Positions 27,084-35,221 of a DNA stretch of 64,000 nt are shown in pieces. The position numbers were made by a program, and so were the translations under genes. Source of the DNA: Thereva unica (Eukaryota; Arthropoda; Insecta; Diptera; Therevidae); contig OX465286.1 in assembly GCA_949987705.1 (NCBI GenBank), forward strand, positions 15,079,676 to 15,143,675, written 5' to 3'. Position 1 is the stretch's first letter, and each line of letters starts with the position of its first letter. The notes below the pieces were generated by a model. That model saw nothing but the letters and a program-made list of their open reading frames with translations. It made no database searches and was not told the origin of the DNA.

Positions 27084-27209
27084 ATGGACGTGCATTGTTA
27101 TTTCCTCTTGGAAATTCGTTTACGGGCAAAAGCACTCCCTCATAGCATCTGACCACGACAAGAGTGGCAGTGAAACCGCTGATTGTGATTGGGGATGTAA
27201 TTGAGCGAG
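27084..27209. other. Unassigned junction DNA to the right of the satellite
   Basis: The satellite ends in mid-unit after GGATGGGAAA. The next 126 bp match nothing else I can see in the window and carry no convincing coding frame. A LINE fragment follows. Confidence 0.5.
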
Positions 27210-27690
27210 TGATTTTTCTTTTCGGAAGTTTTTGAAAAAATTATTGCTAAGCAGCTCATGTACTATCTAAATCAAAGTAGTCTTCTCTCTATATGGCAAT
27301 CTGGTTTCAGGTCTGGGCACAGTTGCGAAACGGCACTCTTAGAAGTTTCAACTGATAGTCTTGAGTCACTTGATAACAATAAAATTGCCCATTCTGCAAG
27401 GTAGGACGTTTGAAAACTATCTAAAATACTACCGATTAAAATTCACTTTTAAACTTATACACAGCAGATGCCCTGGATATTTATTTCAAAAACTGAACTT
27501 CTTGCAACTAAGCAGACAATCTAGCACAGCTTTGGTCCTCGTATACGAACAGTATATGGTGAATGCTCTTACTTGTTCCAAATTGCTCGGATGTGGAACA
27601 AACTATAGATTTTTTCAAACTCCGTGACACAATAGATTTGAGCAGTTCTGCGCACCTCATTGCCAAATTTTATAAATATTGTTCTATCAT
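27210..27690 (+). mobile_element. LINE reverse transcriptase fragment with internal deletion
   Basis: From 27228 the plus strand reads VFEKIIAKQLMYYLNQ, then IWQSGFRSGHSCETALLEV. These are the reverse transcriptase fingers seen intact in the CR1-like element at 36837-36960 (KVFEKIVFTQVIRYL, LQSGFRKSHSCETAILKV). After SLDNNKIA at about 27370 the catalytic palm is missing. From about 27420 the frame resumes with the C-terminal part (LIHSRCPGYLFQKLNFL). This is a dead copy of a CR1-like element, deleted between fingers and tail. It was probably the first insertion beside the satellite edge. Confidence 0.75.
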
Positions 27691-27794
27691 TTCCCCGCCT
27701 TTTAGTTAAAACGGCAACAAACGCAGAAAAAACTCAACAAAATAATTTGGGAAGGGATGCGCGCATGCCGAATGAATAAAGTTAATTAATCTTT

Positions 27795-27948
27795 GGGCCT
27801 GTTTAGACGGTGCGCTTCCAGGAGCGTTCCTCACGAACTTTGTGAATGAGGGGAGAAGTCGGGTGGCACCTCTCATCATCCCCACTTCCCCCTTCATCCT
27901 CAAAGTTAGTGAAGAATGTTCCTGGAAGCGAACCGTCTAAACAGGCCC
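27795..27948. mobile_element. Hairpin MITE, 154 bp
   Basis: The first 48 bp (GGGCCTGTTTAGACGG...) and the reverse complement of the last 48 bp match at 43 of 48 positions without a gap. Weaker pairing continues inward, so almost the whole element folds into one hairpin. Flanking TTT on both sides (27792-27794, 27949-27951) could be a 3-bp target duplication, but it is too simple to be sure. There is no coding capacity. Confidence 0.8.
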
Positions 27949-27993
27949 TTTATATGTGTTGAGCAGAGCTTTTAAATACATATAAAACTCTAA

Positions 27994-28865
27994 AGGGCCC
28001 CATCCACTATCCCGCATGCATGACATTCATTGCTGATTGTCATGCATGAAAGATAGCGGATAGGCTTGCAGGATGGAATGTCGCGCATGCATGACGAAAA
28101 TCAAAACTTTTTGATACTTTGTGGGCGGAGCTAAGGGAATGACAGCATGAGGGACAGTGGATTCTGTTGCTGTCAATCATTTCGTCATTCCGAGTGTGAA
28201 TTTCGTAGTGGCAGGGTGTATTTAAAAACGGAAACAAAATTAAAAACGGAAAATGGCGAGTTCAGTAGATAAAGATTTTTGGATTTTGGATTTTCGTAAA
28301 CAGTGTCTTCTACATAGCCTTCACCCCTTTTCTTACTCAGGTAGTTATGCAGGTAGCAACATGTTAAAACAATGGTAGTACATTTCTCTGGAGACAAATT
28401 AATTGCGCTTTGTAGCACACGGAATCTCGCAGACAATATGCCAAAAAAAATTTCAACAATACGTCGTGCTCTCGAAAATCTGTAATTGCATATTTGTTGC
28501 TCAGGTGTAAGATTAGTACGACTAAATGGCTTCATTATATTTGTTCTCAGAGGAAAGGCATCATCCGCTATTAAAACAAGTGGCATTTTTTCTGGGAAAT
28601 TGGGTAATTCTTCTGGAGACGGAATATTTAATTCATTATCTTCCATTTTTCTGTTAAATTTACAGGTGCTAAATATTCCTCCATCCATTTAATTATTTAT
28701 TTAATTTTCTTATAACTTTATGTCTCACTGTAGAGTGTGTAACTTTTCACTGCCACTTCTCCCTTAAAAGTGATGATTGACAGTATGCATGATAATGGAT
28801 GGGAAAATGAATTTCTTGCATGACATTCATGCACGACACGCAAAACTGATAGTGGATGGGGGCCT
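27994..28865 (-). mobile_element. Harbinger/PIF DNA transposon, 872 bp, internally truncated
   Basis: The ends are 18-bp terminal inverted repeats, AGGGCCCCATCCACTATC on the left and AGGCCCCCATCCACTATC on the right (17 of 18 identical). They are flanked by a TAA duplication at 27991-27993 and 28866-28868, the 3-bp TWA target typical of PIF/Harbinger. Subterminal GCATGCATGACATTCAT-like repeats lie at both ends. The inside holds only the C-terminal part of the transposase on the minus strand, so this is a non-autonomous deletion copy. Confidence 0.92.
28185..28688 (-). pseudogene. Harbinger transposase, C-terminal fragment (DDE_Tnp_4 type)
   Basis: The minus-strand frame carries the late part of the Harbinger nuclease fold. 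LVLIADDAFPLR supplies the second catalytic Asp, NYRFSRARRIVEIFFGILSA the catalytic Glu, and CCYLHNYL is the usual end motif. The N-terminal half with the first Asp is absent because the frame starts almost at the right terminal repeat. About 130 residues of a protein that is normally 350-450 remain. No companion Myb-like ORF was found. It cannot be active alone. The family call is from motif order and is supported by the TAA duplication. Confidence 0.88.
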
Positions 28866-28866
28866 T

Positions 28867-29000
28867 AAGCTTTTAAACATTTTTGAGAGCTTAGCTGGGG
28901 AACATGAGCGGGATGTCACGACGTTTGAAAACAACTATACTACAGGAAAGATCCTCGCCTATAAAATCCGTGTACGTAAGTGTGGTTGAAATCTGGGGAC
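28867..29000 (+). repeat. Dispersed repeat, copy 1
   Basis: The stretch shares AGAGCTTAGCTGGGG and ATGTCACGACGTTTGAAA with copy 3 at 38946-39060. It shares CCTATAAAATCCGTGTACG-like sequence with copy 4 at 44985-45052. It lies directly against the Harbinger right end. There is no coding content. Confidence 0.7.
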
Positions 29001-29065
29001 CGACCCAAATAACAGAATAACTACAAAAACATAATTTGATGATATCACGATATGTTAGTTTTAAT

Positions 29066-29831
29066 GAAGCGATTTTGTGTATATCATCATTCTCCATTAA
29101 TAAGCGTCATGTACATTTGGCGGTACATCTTGAGAATGGTGAACGAGTTCTTTCAACGCATCGAATGATGCTCAACTTACTGAAACACCTACAGCGATAA
29201 CTTTGACCAGTTTTTTCGATTTGTCACCTTATTCCACTTGGAACTCCCTATCGAAGAAATTTAAACGTCGGAAGCAAGGCGATACGGTTCCTGATCATCC
29301 GGATGTGCATTCTAATGATGCTCTTGGTCGCATTTGCAGAGTTCATACGAAGAATGACGAATATTTCTACTTGCGGTTGTTGCTGGTGATTGTTCGTGGG
29401 CCGATAACATTTAAATAACTTCGAACTCTCAAAAGTGAGATGTTCCCAACAATTCGTTTGGTAAATTTGGTTGAAAACGGTAAAGAAATTGTTTCTCCAT
29501 GTCAGATACGTAAATTATTTGCTATCATTATTTTGACATACTTCCCATCGAACCCACGTGAATTGTGGAACAAATACAAGGATGACATATCCGAAAACAT
29601 TTTACACCGAATTCGGTTCAGTTCAGTAAATCCCGATCTCAAGGTGAATGGCCAGATACATAACCAGGCTTTGCTTTTGATCGAAGACATGTGTTACCTA
29701 ATGTACGGCAGTTAGTTAGTCAAGTTAGGAATACCAACGCCATATCGTCGAATGAACGACGCTTTCAATTGAGAATTGGAACGTGAACATGATCGAAATG
29801 CTTTGAACCAATAGGCTCGAGCGAATGTACC
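29066..29831 (+). pseudogene. Helitron helicase remnant, upstream part
   Basis: Broken plus-strand frames give the order found in Helitron Rep/helicase proteins: HLAVHLENGERVLS, LTSFFDLS, GRICRVHTKNDEYFYLRLLL, VRGPITFK, then IRKLFAIIILTYFPSNPRELW and IPTPYRRMNDAFN. Stops and small shifts occur near 29419, 29715 and 29770. The fragment ends at 29831 in the codons for NVP, exactly where an RTE-like LINE is inserted. The frame resumes at 38669. The conserved helicase core between this part and the C-terminus is deleted. This is the oldest layer of the nest. Confidence 0.85.
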
Positions 29832-29859
29832 TTCTTTCTTCTTCTTCTTCTTTGATCCG

Positions 29860-31161
29860 TTAGCTGGCGGTCCGAGCGGGACGTCCCCGCAACGGATACG
29901 CTGCTGTCGGTGCCGCTGGGTCCCGAACTCTATTCACGATTCGCTTCCATTCTTCTCGGTTTTTGGCGGTGTCTCGAGCCTCGGTAACTGATAATCGTTG
30001 ATTCTTTAAGTCACCCTCGATATTCTTCAACCAGGTTTTCTTCGGTGCCGATCGCTGTATTCTCCAGTCTGCAGGACGGTCTCGCCAGAGAAGTTTACGT
30101 GGCAAGCGGTTATCATCCATTCGGCAAACATGTCCAAACCACCGTAGTCGACGTTTTTGCATTTCTTCTTCGATCAGTGTTTGCTGATCGCATCTTTGTC
30201 TGACAACCTCGTTTCGAAGGCGATCACGGAGTGAGACACGGAGGATCTGCCTCAAACATCGCATTTGGAAGACCTCGAGCTTCTTAACGTCCGGTTTGAG
30301 CAGTGTCCACGTTTCAGATCCATAAAGAAGAATCGGAAGAATCAACGTTCGGTAAAGACGTAGTTTTGTTTTGATGGAGATATTTGCTCGTTTCCATATG
30401 CACCACTTGAGCGAGGCGAATGTTGCTGTTGCCTGGCCGATACGGCTGTGAACGTCGGCCGTCGATGCTACTTTCGTTTCCTCAACCAATGATCCCAAAT
30501 ATTTGAACCTTGGAACCTGTTCGATTTGGGTTCCATCGAGGTGAACACTGGCTCTTGATCCATCCGTTGATAGCACTTTGGTCTTTTCCGCATTGATTTT
30601 TAACCCGTATGATTGGGCGATGCGGGAAATATCGTATAAGATGTCCGTTGCTTCGGCATCCGTGTCGGCGAAAACAGCGCTATCGTCGGCGAACATTAAG
30701 TCTGTTACGAAGTTGTTGTCGTCGTATTGAACTCCGAGTCGTCCATCGAATGCTTCACGCATAATCGCGTCGATCACAGCGTTGAAGAGAAGTGGCGAAG
30801 CGACGTCTCCCTGTCGGACACCCGTCTGAATCGGGAACTCCTCGGATAAGTCGTTTCGAATACGAACGCTGCTGGTTGAGCCATCGTACGACGCTTGGAG
30901 AAGTTGGATGATTCTCAATGGCACGTGTTCGGTTACCAAGACTCTCCACAAGCTGTTCCAATCGATGCAATCGAAAGCGGATTTGAAATCGATGAAAACG
31001 ACGACAATTCGTTTGCCGCAACGAATTCTTTCTTCCATTAACTGACGGAGGGCGAATATTTGATCAATGCATCCTCGATGTGGTCTAAATCCCGCTTGTT
31101 CCTCCCGGCTCGTTTGCTCTCGATGTTTCTGTAGCCTCGATTGTATTATTTTCCTAAATAC
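29860..31161 (-). CDS. RTE-like reverse transcriptase, palm to C-terminus (segment 3 of 3)
   Basis: The frame is open from the hAT junction to a stop at 29860. It begins VFRKIIQSRLQ at 31161, then AGFRPHRGCIDQIFALRQL and the palm motifs: FIDFKSAFDCID (first catalytic Asp), TGVRQGDVASPLLFN, and LMFADDSAVFADT with an intact FADD box. Next come GLKINAEKTKVL, FKYLGSLVEE, LLYGSETWTLL and the late RWFGHVCRMDDNRLPRKLLW signature of RTE-related elements. Reverse transcription of the element's own RNA at the target site is the family role. No stops are present in about 430 codons, so this copy is fairly young. The endonuclease half was never inserted. The exact clade is less sure than the enzyme. Confidence 0.88.
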   Translation of the reverse strand, partial: VFRKIIQSRLQKHREQTSREEQAGFRPHRGCIDQIFALRQLMEERIRCGKRIVVVFIDFKSAFDCIDWNSLWRVLVTEHVPLRIIQLLQASYDGSTSSVRIRNDLSEEFPIQTGVRQGDVASPLLFNAVIDAIMREAFDGRLGVQYDDNNFVTDLMFADDSAVFADTDAEATDILYDISRIAQSYGLKINAEKTKVLSTDGSRASVHLDGTQIEQVPRFKYLGSLVEETKVASTADVHSRIGQATATFASLKWCIWKRANISIKTKLRLYRTLILPILLYGSETWTLLKPDVKKLEVFQMRCLRQILRVSLRDRLRNEVVRQRCDQQTLIEEEMQKRRLRWFGHVCRMDDNRLPRKLLWRDRPADWRIQRSAPKKTWLKNIEGDLKNQRLSVTEARDTAKNREEWKRIVNRVRDPAAPTAAYPLRGRPARTAS

Positions 31162-31361
31162 TTTACCGACAGGGGCGGATGGGCAACATCTTAGCGGCCC
31201 GGGAAATAATATTTGTTGGCCCTTTTGTTAATTTCCGGATATGGCTAAAATATACATTTACAGGGTGATTCAGAATTTGTAAATTTTTTAAATAATCATT
31301 AAAACACCAGAAAAATACACCTCCCTCTAGCAATACACAGTCGTGGTTGATTAAATGAAAA

Positions 31362-31475
31362 CAAGTGATTTGATAGGAGGAGCTAAATGAAGCTTTTGTC
31401 AAGCTTAAGCAATTTTAAGAGCTTTGTACCCCAGCATGCGCCAAATGTCAAGGAGTTTGTAAACATCTATACCAC
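31362..31475 (+). repeat. Dispersed repeat, copy 2
   Basis: CAAGTGATTTGATAGGAGGA followed by a GCTAAATGAAGCTTTTGTC-like stretch matches 38946-38985. Diverged forms of the ATGTCACGACGTTTG block and the ATCTATACC end are also present. This copy lies inside the hAT-type element. Confidence 0.65.
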
Positions 31476-31614
31476 AAAATAAACAAAACATAAAAGTTTG
31501 AGAGTTATTTATGGGCAGTCGGGAGAAGAAATATAAAAACTCAATTTTTATTATATAGGCAAATAGTAGGAAAACAGCAACAATGCACAGCCAATAAGAA
31601 TCGCCACTCGGGCC

Positions 31615-33069
31615 CCATCCAAGACGGAAATAGTAACCGCAATTCATGCGATGGCCAATGGTAAAGCAGCTGGGAAAGATGGCATCCCGCCAGAATTGTT
31701 GAAAGCCGGCTCAAGCCTCATAGCAGATGCGCTTCAGCCAATCCTAGAAATAGCATGGAACACCTGTACCTTTCCGGAGGATTGGACGGAAGGTATCATA
31801 GTCAAAATACCAAAAAAGGGGGACCTAACAATATGCGACAACTGGAGAGGCATCTGTTTATTATCTACTGTGGGCAACATTTTGTCCCATACATTACTAT
31901 CTAGGATAAGTGAGGCAGTAGACCGAACGCTTAGGAGGCAGCAGGCCGGATTCAGGAAGGGCCGCTCATGTATTGATCATATTAACACCTTGAGATTAAT
32001 AGTGGAGTAGTCTACTGAATTTCGATCCCCCCTTTACCTTGCTTTCGTAGATTATGAGAAAGCGTTCGACTCGGTTAATAGGAGCTTCATTTGGCAGGCA
32101 CTACGGCGAGGTGGACTGCCTGATAAAATAATAGAATTGATAAAAGCCCTATATAACAATTTCAAATGCAGAGTTCTCCATAATGGAAAATTATCCGACA
32201 GCTTTGAGGTGAGCTCAGGAGTACGACAAGGATGCCTACTTTCGCCTTTACTATTTCTTATAGTAATAAATGACATCCTTGTCGGCGCTTTAGATAGTAG
32301 AACAGCCGGCTTACAATGGGGTTTGCTAGACCGCCTTAAGGATTTCGACTACGCCGATTATATCTGTTTGCTGGCCCACAGACACCAGGACCTCAAGAAC
32401 ATGTTAAACAATTTGGCAACAGAAAGTAGTCCAGCAGGCTTAAGGCTAAATCCGACTAAAACTAAAGAAATGCGGATAAATGCAAACACCATTGAACGGA
32501 CAGCGCTGAATAACCGTGACGTGGAACTGGTAAATAAATTCTGCTACCTTGGTAGCATTATTACCGAAAATGGCAGGGCAGAAGAAGACGTCAGTTTTCA
32601 GAATAAATAAAGCACGAGGCGCATATGCATGCCTGTCTCGCATATGGAGATCAACGGAGATCTCAACTAACACCAAATTGCGGCTGTTCAACGGTTGCGA
32701 AGCATGGAAAGTCACCCAATTCATCACAGGGCGCCTACAAGTCTTCATCAACAGCGTCGCCTGCGTCGTATCCTAAAAATCCGCTGGCAAGATAGAATTT
32801 CAAACGAAGAACTATGGCGCCGTGCCGGCCAAAAAAGGATAGACGACCAAATCAGGCGAAGGAAATGGAATTTGGTTGGCCACACCTTGCGACGCGAAGA
32901 CGAAAATCTAGCCAAACAGGCCCTTGACTAGAATACACAAGGATCCCGTCGAGTCGGAAGACCTAGAACAACGTGGAGGAGAACCCTACTAGAAGAAGCC
33001 ACAACAACTGGGAGATCCTGGTCGGAGCTGAGAGCTGTCGCGCAAAACAGAGTCCGCTGGAGGGCAATT
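31615..33069 (+). pseudogene. Decayed RTE-like LINE reverse transcriptase inside the hAT element
   Basis: The plus-strand reading starts at KTEIVTAIHAMANGKAAGKD and continues IPPELLKAGS, WTEGIIVKIPKKGDLTICDN, QQAGFRKGRSCIDHI. A TAG stop follows at about 32008, then VDYEKAFDSVN, SSGVRQGCLLSPLLF and FDYADYICLL. The catalytic FADD/YADD box has become YADY. A break near 32600 separates this from the C-terminal piece (CEAWKVTQFITGRLQVF; RIDDQIRRRKWNLVGHTLRR), and the last match is SWSELRAVAQNRVRW near 33050. It is 5'-truncated and dead. It is related to, but clearly different from, the minus-strand RTE-like LINE that surrounds it. Confidence 0.82.
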
Positions 33070-33169
33070 ATCTGTTTTACTTCAGACTTCTTTTGAACCT
33101 GAAAACCACATCGAAAACAACTTACTTACTTTTTAGTGAATGGACTCAGCAAAAGGTCCGCGCATATCA

Positions 33170-33400
33170 GTAGACGTCAACTCTCCAGGTTTAGCTGTTT
33201 CCGAACTTATATAACATCTCAGAGTTCAAACGCGAGGTTCATCAACATCTACTTACACAGCTTCTATAGTCTATAGACTCCTAACCTATACTTTCTCTGT
33301 TATCCTTCAGCTCAAGCTTATTACTAGACATTGCACCATGACTTAAACGACATGGCTAGTGGTACAAAGGGTATTCCCTACAACATAAAATAGGAAAAAA
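33170..33400 (+). mobile_element. LINE 3' tail family, copy 1
   Basis: AGAGTTCAAACGCGAGGTTCATC, then CAAGCTTATTACTAGACATT and GCACCATGACTTAAACGACA, then TACAAAGGGT and an A run at 33391-33400. The same order is found with its coding part at 42420-42612. This is the 3' end of a Jockey-like LINE, truncated at its 5' side. Confidence 0.75.
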
Positions 33401-33597
33401 AAAACATATACACATAAGAAGATGCCAATGAACTACTACGGCCCGCGTAAAAAACGTAAAGGTTTACTTTGGCCCATGTTTTAAAAAGGTTGCCCACCCT
33501 TGACTTATACGCACTTTCAGCCACCGGCCCTGCGGGCCTCTGAACAGCCGGCCCACCGGGAAATTTCCCGGTTCGTCTTATGGCCCATCCGCCCCTG

Positions 33598-33849
33598 TTT
33601 ACCGACGATCGGAAGAAGGCTAATACCGCGATAATTCTTGCATTCCCGACTGTCGCCTTTCTTCACAATTGGGACAACGATCGCTTTCTTCCATACCGAA
33701 GGGACACGATCCGAATGGCATATGTGTGTTATGAGGACATGAAGTCGTTGTGATAAGACATCACCTCCAGCTTTGATCATCTCGGCGGTTACTTGGTCTA
33801 TTCCCGGCGCTTTTCCATTTTTCAGCGATTTAATTGCTGTCTTCACCTC
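33598..33849 (-). pseudogene. RTE-like LINE reverse transcriptase, fingers (segment 2 of 3)
   Basis: The minus-strand reading gives EVKTAIKSLKNGKAPGIDQV, TAEMIKAGGDVLSQ, WKKAIVVPIVKKGDSRECKN and YRGISLLPIVGK. This is the start of the reverse transcriptase domain that continues at 31161 once the hAT element is removed. The upstream edge at 33849 is the target site of the CR1-like LINE, and the codons run on in phase at 38383. Confidence 0.9.
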
Positions 33850-33988
33850 ATCTTATGGCATCTTATGTCTTGTCGTGAGTAGTACTGTTGTGTAGTGCTC
33901 CGTGATTTCAACTGTTTTTGTGTGTTTAGATCAGTCCATTCCTTTTTTTTTTGTCTCATTTAAAATAAACAATTTATTATTTGTTATA

Positions 33989-34951
33989 ATGGCTGATAAA
34001 ATTAAAATTGGTGGTAAGTTGCCGCACAAGAAAAACACTACAAATCAAATGCCATCACCTGTGCTAACTAGAAGCACCACTCGAGTAATGTCAGAAAGCG
34101 GGCAAGATGGTGATAATTCTTTTGAGGAGCTTCTCAAAGCTTTCGAGTGTCGATTTTCCAGTAAATTTGATGATTTATCCAATCAGTTGCAAAAAACCGA
34201 ATTGCAATTAATTAATTATTCGGCCTCTTTTAATGCCATGACTGAACGCCTGGATTCCATGGAGCGGCGCCTAACGGAAAGCCTCAAGTCGATCTCCGAC
34301 AGCTGTGAAAATCAGCTGAGAGTTATCAACAAGTCCGTCGAATCACTACAGCAACGAGTCTCCAAGGCAGAACAGCTGATAGCGGACTTCTCGACTGATG
34401 TGAAGCTCACAAACAACCTACTCGCTTCAACTAAGTCTGGCGTGGATGACCTGCATCGTCATCAGAGGTTGAGTGACGTGATTGTTCGAGGAATCCCCAT
34501 TAAACCCGATGATAATCCACTCAAATTTATTAAAAACATTGCTGCGAAAGTGGACCATCAACTGTCTCCCTACGTTGATGCTTTCCGACTGAAGCGGGGC
34601 AAAAGCAGTAGCAGGGACATTCCAATCGTCGTAAAATTATCCAGCGAGCGTGAAGCCAAGGCTTTCATGTCTGCGCTGAGAAAATCAAAAAAATATAAAT
34701 TCCCTCTTAATGAACTGGAGGGCTTTACAGCCGACTCTCCTGTTCACATTAATGAGAGCCTATCGCCACAAAACAATGAATTACTGCGAGCAGCCTTGGA
34801 ATTACGCAAAATGGGGATTTTGGCTGCGGTGTATACCCGGGATGGCCTAGTAAATATTAAACGCACTAGAGATGACTGCCCGATTGTTGTGCGTGATCTA
34901 TCTGAACTGGAGTCCATCGAAACATTGGAGTCGCGGAGTGTCAGCATTTGA
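33989..34951 (+). CDS. LINE ORF1 protein, coiled coil plus RRM-like/baculovirus FP-like domain
   Basis: The protein has 320 residues from the ATG at 33989 (TATAATGG context). The frame is open further up to 33902, but that stretch is hydrophobic and unlike the body. Residues about 45-150 are rich in heptads of Leu, Met and charged residues (FDDLSNQLQKTELQLIN, MTERLDSMERRLTESLKSI, RVSKAEQLIADF), which predicts a coiled coil for oligomerisation. Residues about 160-300 (LSDVIVRGIPIKPDDNPLKF, FRLKRGKSSSRDIPIVVKLS, ELRKMGILAAVYTRDGLVNI) fit the nucleic-acid-binding C-terminal part of many LINE ORF1 proteins. It would coat the element RNA. No zinc knuckle is visible. No frame damage was found. Confidence 0.85.
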   Translation: MADKIKIGGKLPHKKNTTNQMPSPVLTRSTTRVMSESGQDGDNSFEELLKAFECRFSSKFDDLSNQLQKTELQLINYSASFNAMTERLDSMERRLTESLKSISDSCENQLRVINKSVESLQQRVSKAEQLIADFSTDVKLTNNLLASTKSGVDDLHRHQRLSDVIVRGIPIKPDDNPLKFIKNIAAKVDHQLSPYVDAFRLKRGKSSSRDIPIVVKLSSEREAKAFMSALRKSKKYKFPLNELEGFTADSPVHINESLSPQNNELLRAALELRKMGILAAVYTRDGLVNIKRTRDDCPIVVRDLSELESIETLESRSVSI

Positions 34952-35221
34952 TTCTACTGATTAATATTATTATTTTCATTTTTAATATTTTCTATTTTTT
35001 TTTTTCCTCTCTCTTTTATTTAATATTTGCAATTTCTTTTTCTTTTATTTTTATTATTTTGCTTTGTTTTATTGTTTTTGTTATGTTTTGCTTTAATTTT
35101 ATTTACATTTTATTTTATGTTTCCTTTTTTATGCTAGCTTTAAGTATTTCGCCTAGTCTTCTTCTTCTATTTTTCTTCTTTCTTCCTAATTTTTCACCTT
35201 TTCTTTATTTTCTTTTTCCAT
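34952..35221 (+). other. T-rich spacer between LINE ORF1 and ORF2
   Basis: The plus strand is a long pyrimidine-rich, mostly T tract. The apparent 109-codon frame at 34948-35277 reads only Phe, Ile, Leu and Ser, which is what T-rich DNA gives, so it is not called a gene. The tract may matter for how ORF2 is translated or for RNA folding. That is inference. Confidence 0.6.

Larger units (their letters stand above)
31170..33597. mobile_element. hAT-type element, 2428 bp, with captured LINE sequence
   Basis: The element has 15-bp perfect terminal inverted repeats CAGGGGCGGATGGGC and an 8-bp duplication TTTACCGA at 31162-31169 and 33598-33605. Both the length of the duplication and the CAG start are typical of hAT transposons. 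It interrupts the RTE-like frame exactly between codons for PIVGK and VFRK. No hAT transposase is visible inside. The contents are dispersed repeat copy 2, a decayed LINE (31615-33069) and a LINE tail (33170-33400). The host LINE is undecayed while these contents are decayed, so the composite probably moved as one unit. Confidence 0.9.

Noticed and set aside
304..27156. Dozens of minus-strand frames of 70-179 codons starting MGHRWKGLAPP or MGYFWSISRKCW
   Set aside because: They recur with the satellite period, shift phase from unit to unit because 311 is not a multiple of three, and use the same DNA in several frames. There is no sign of selection on a protein.
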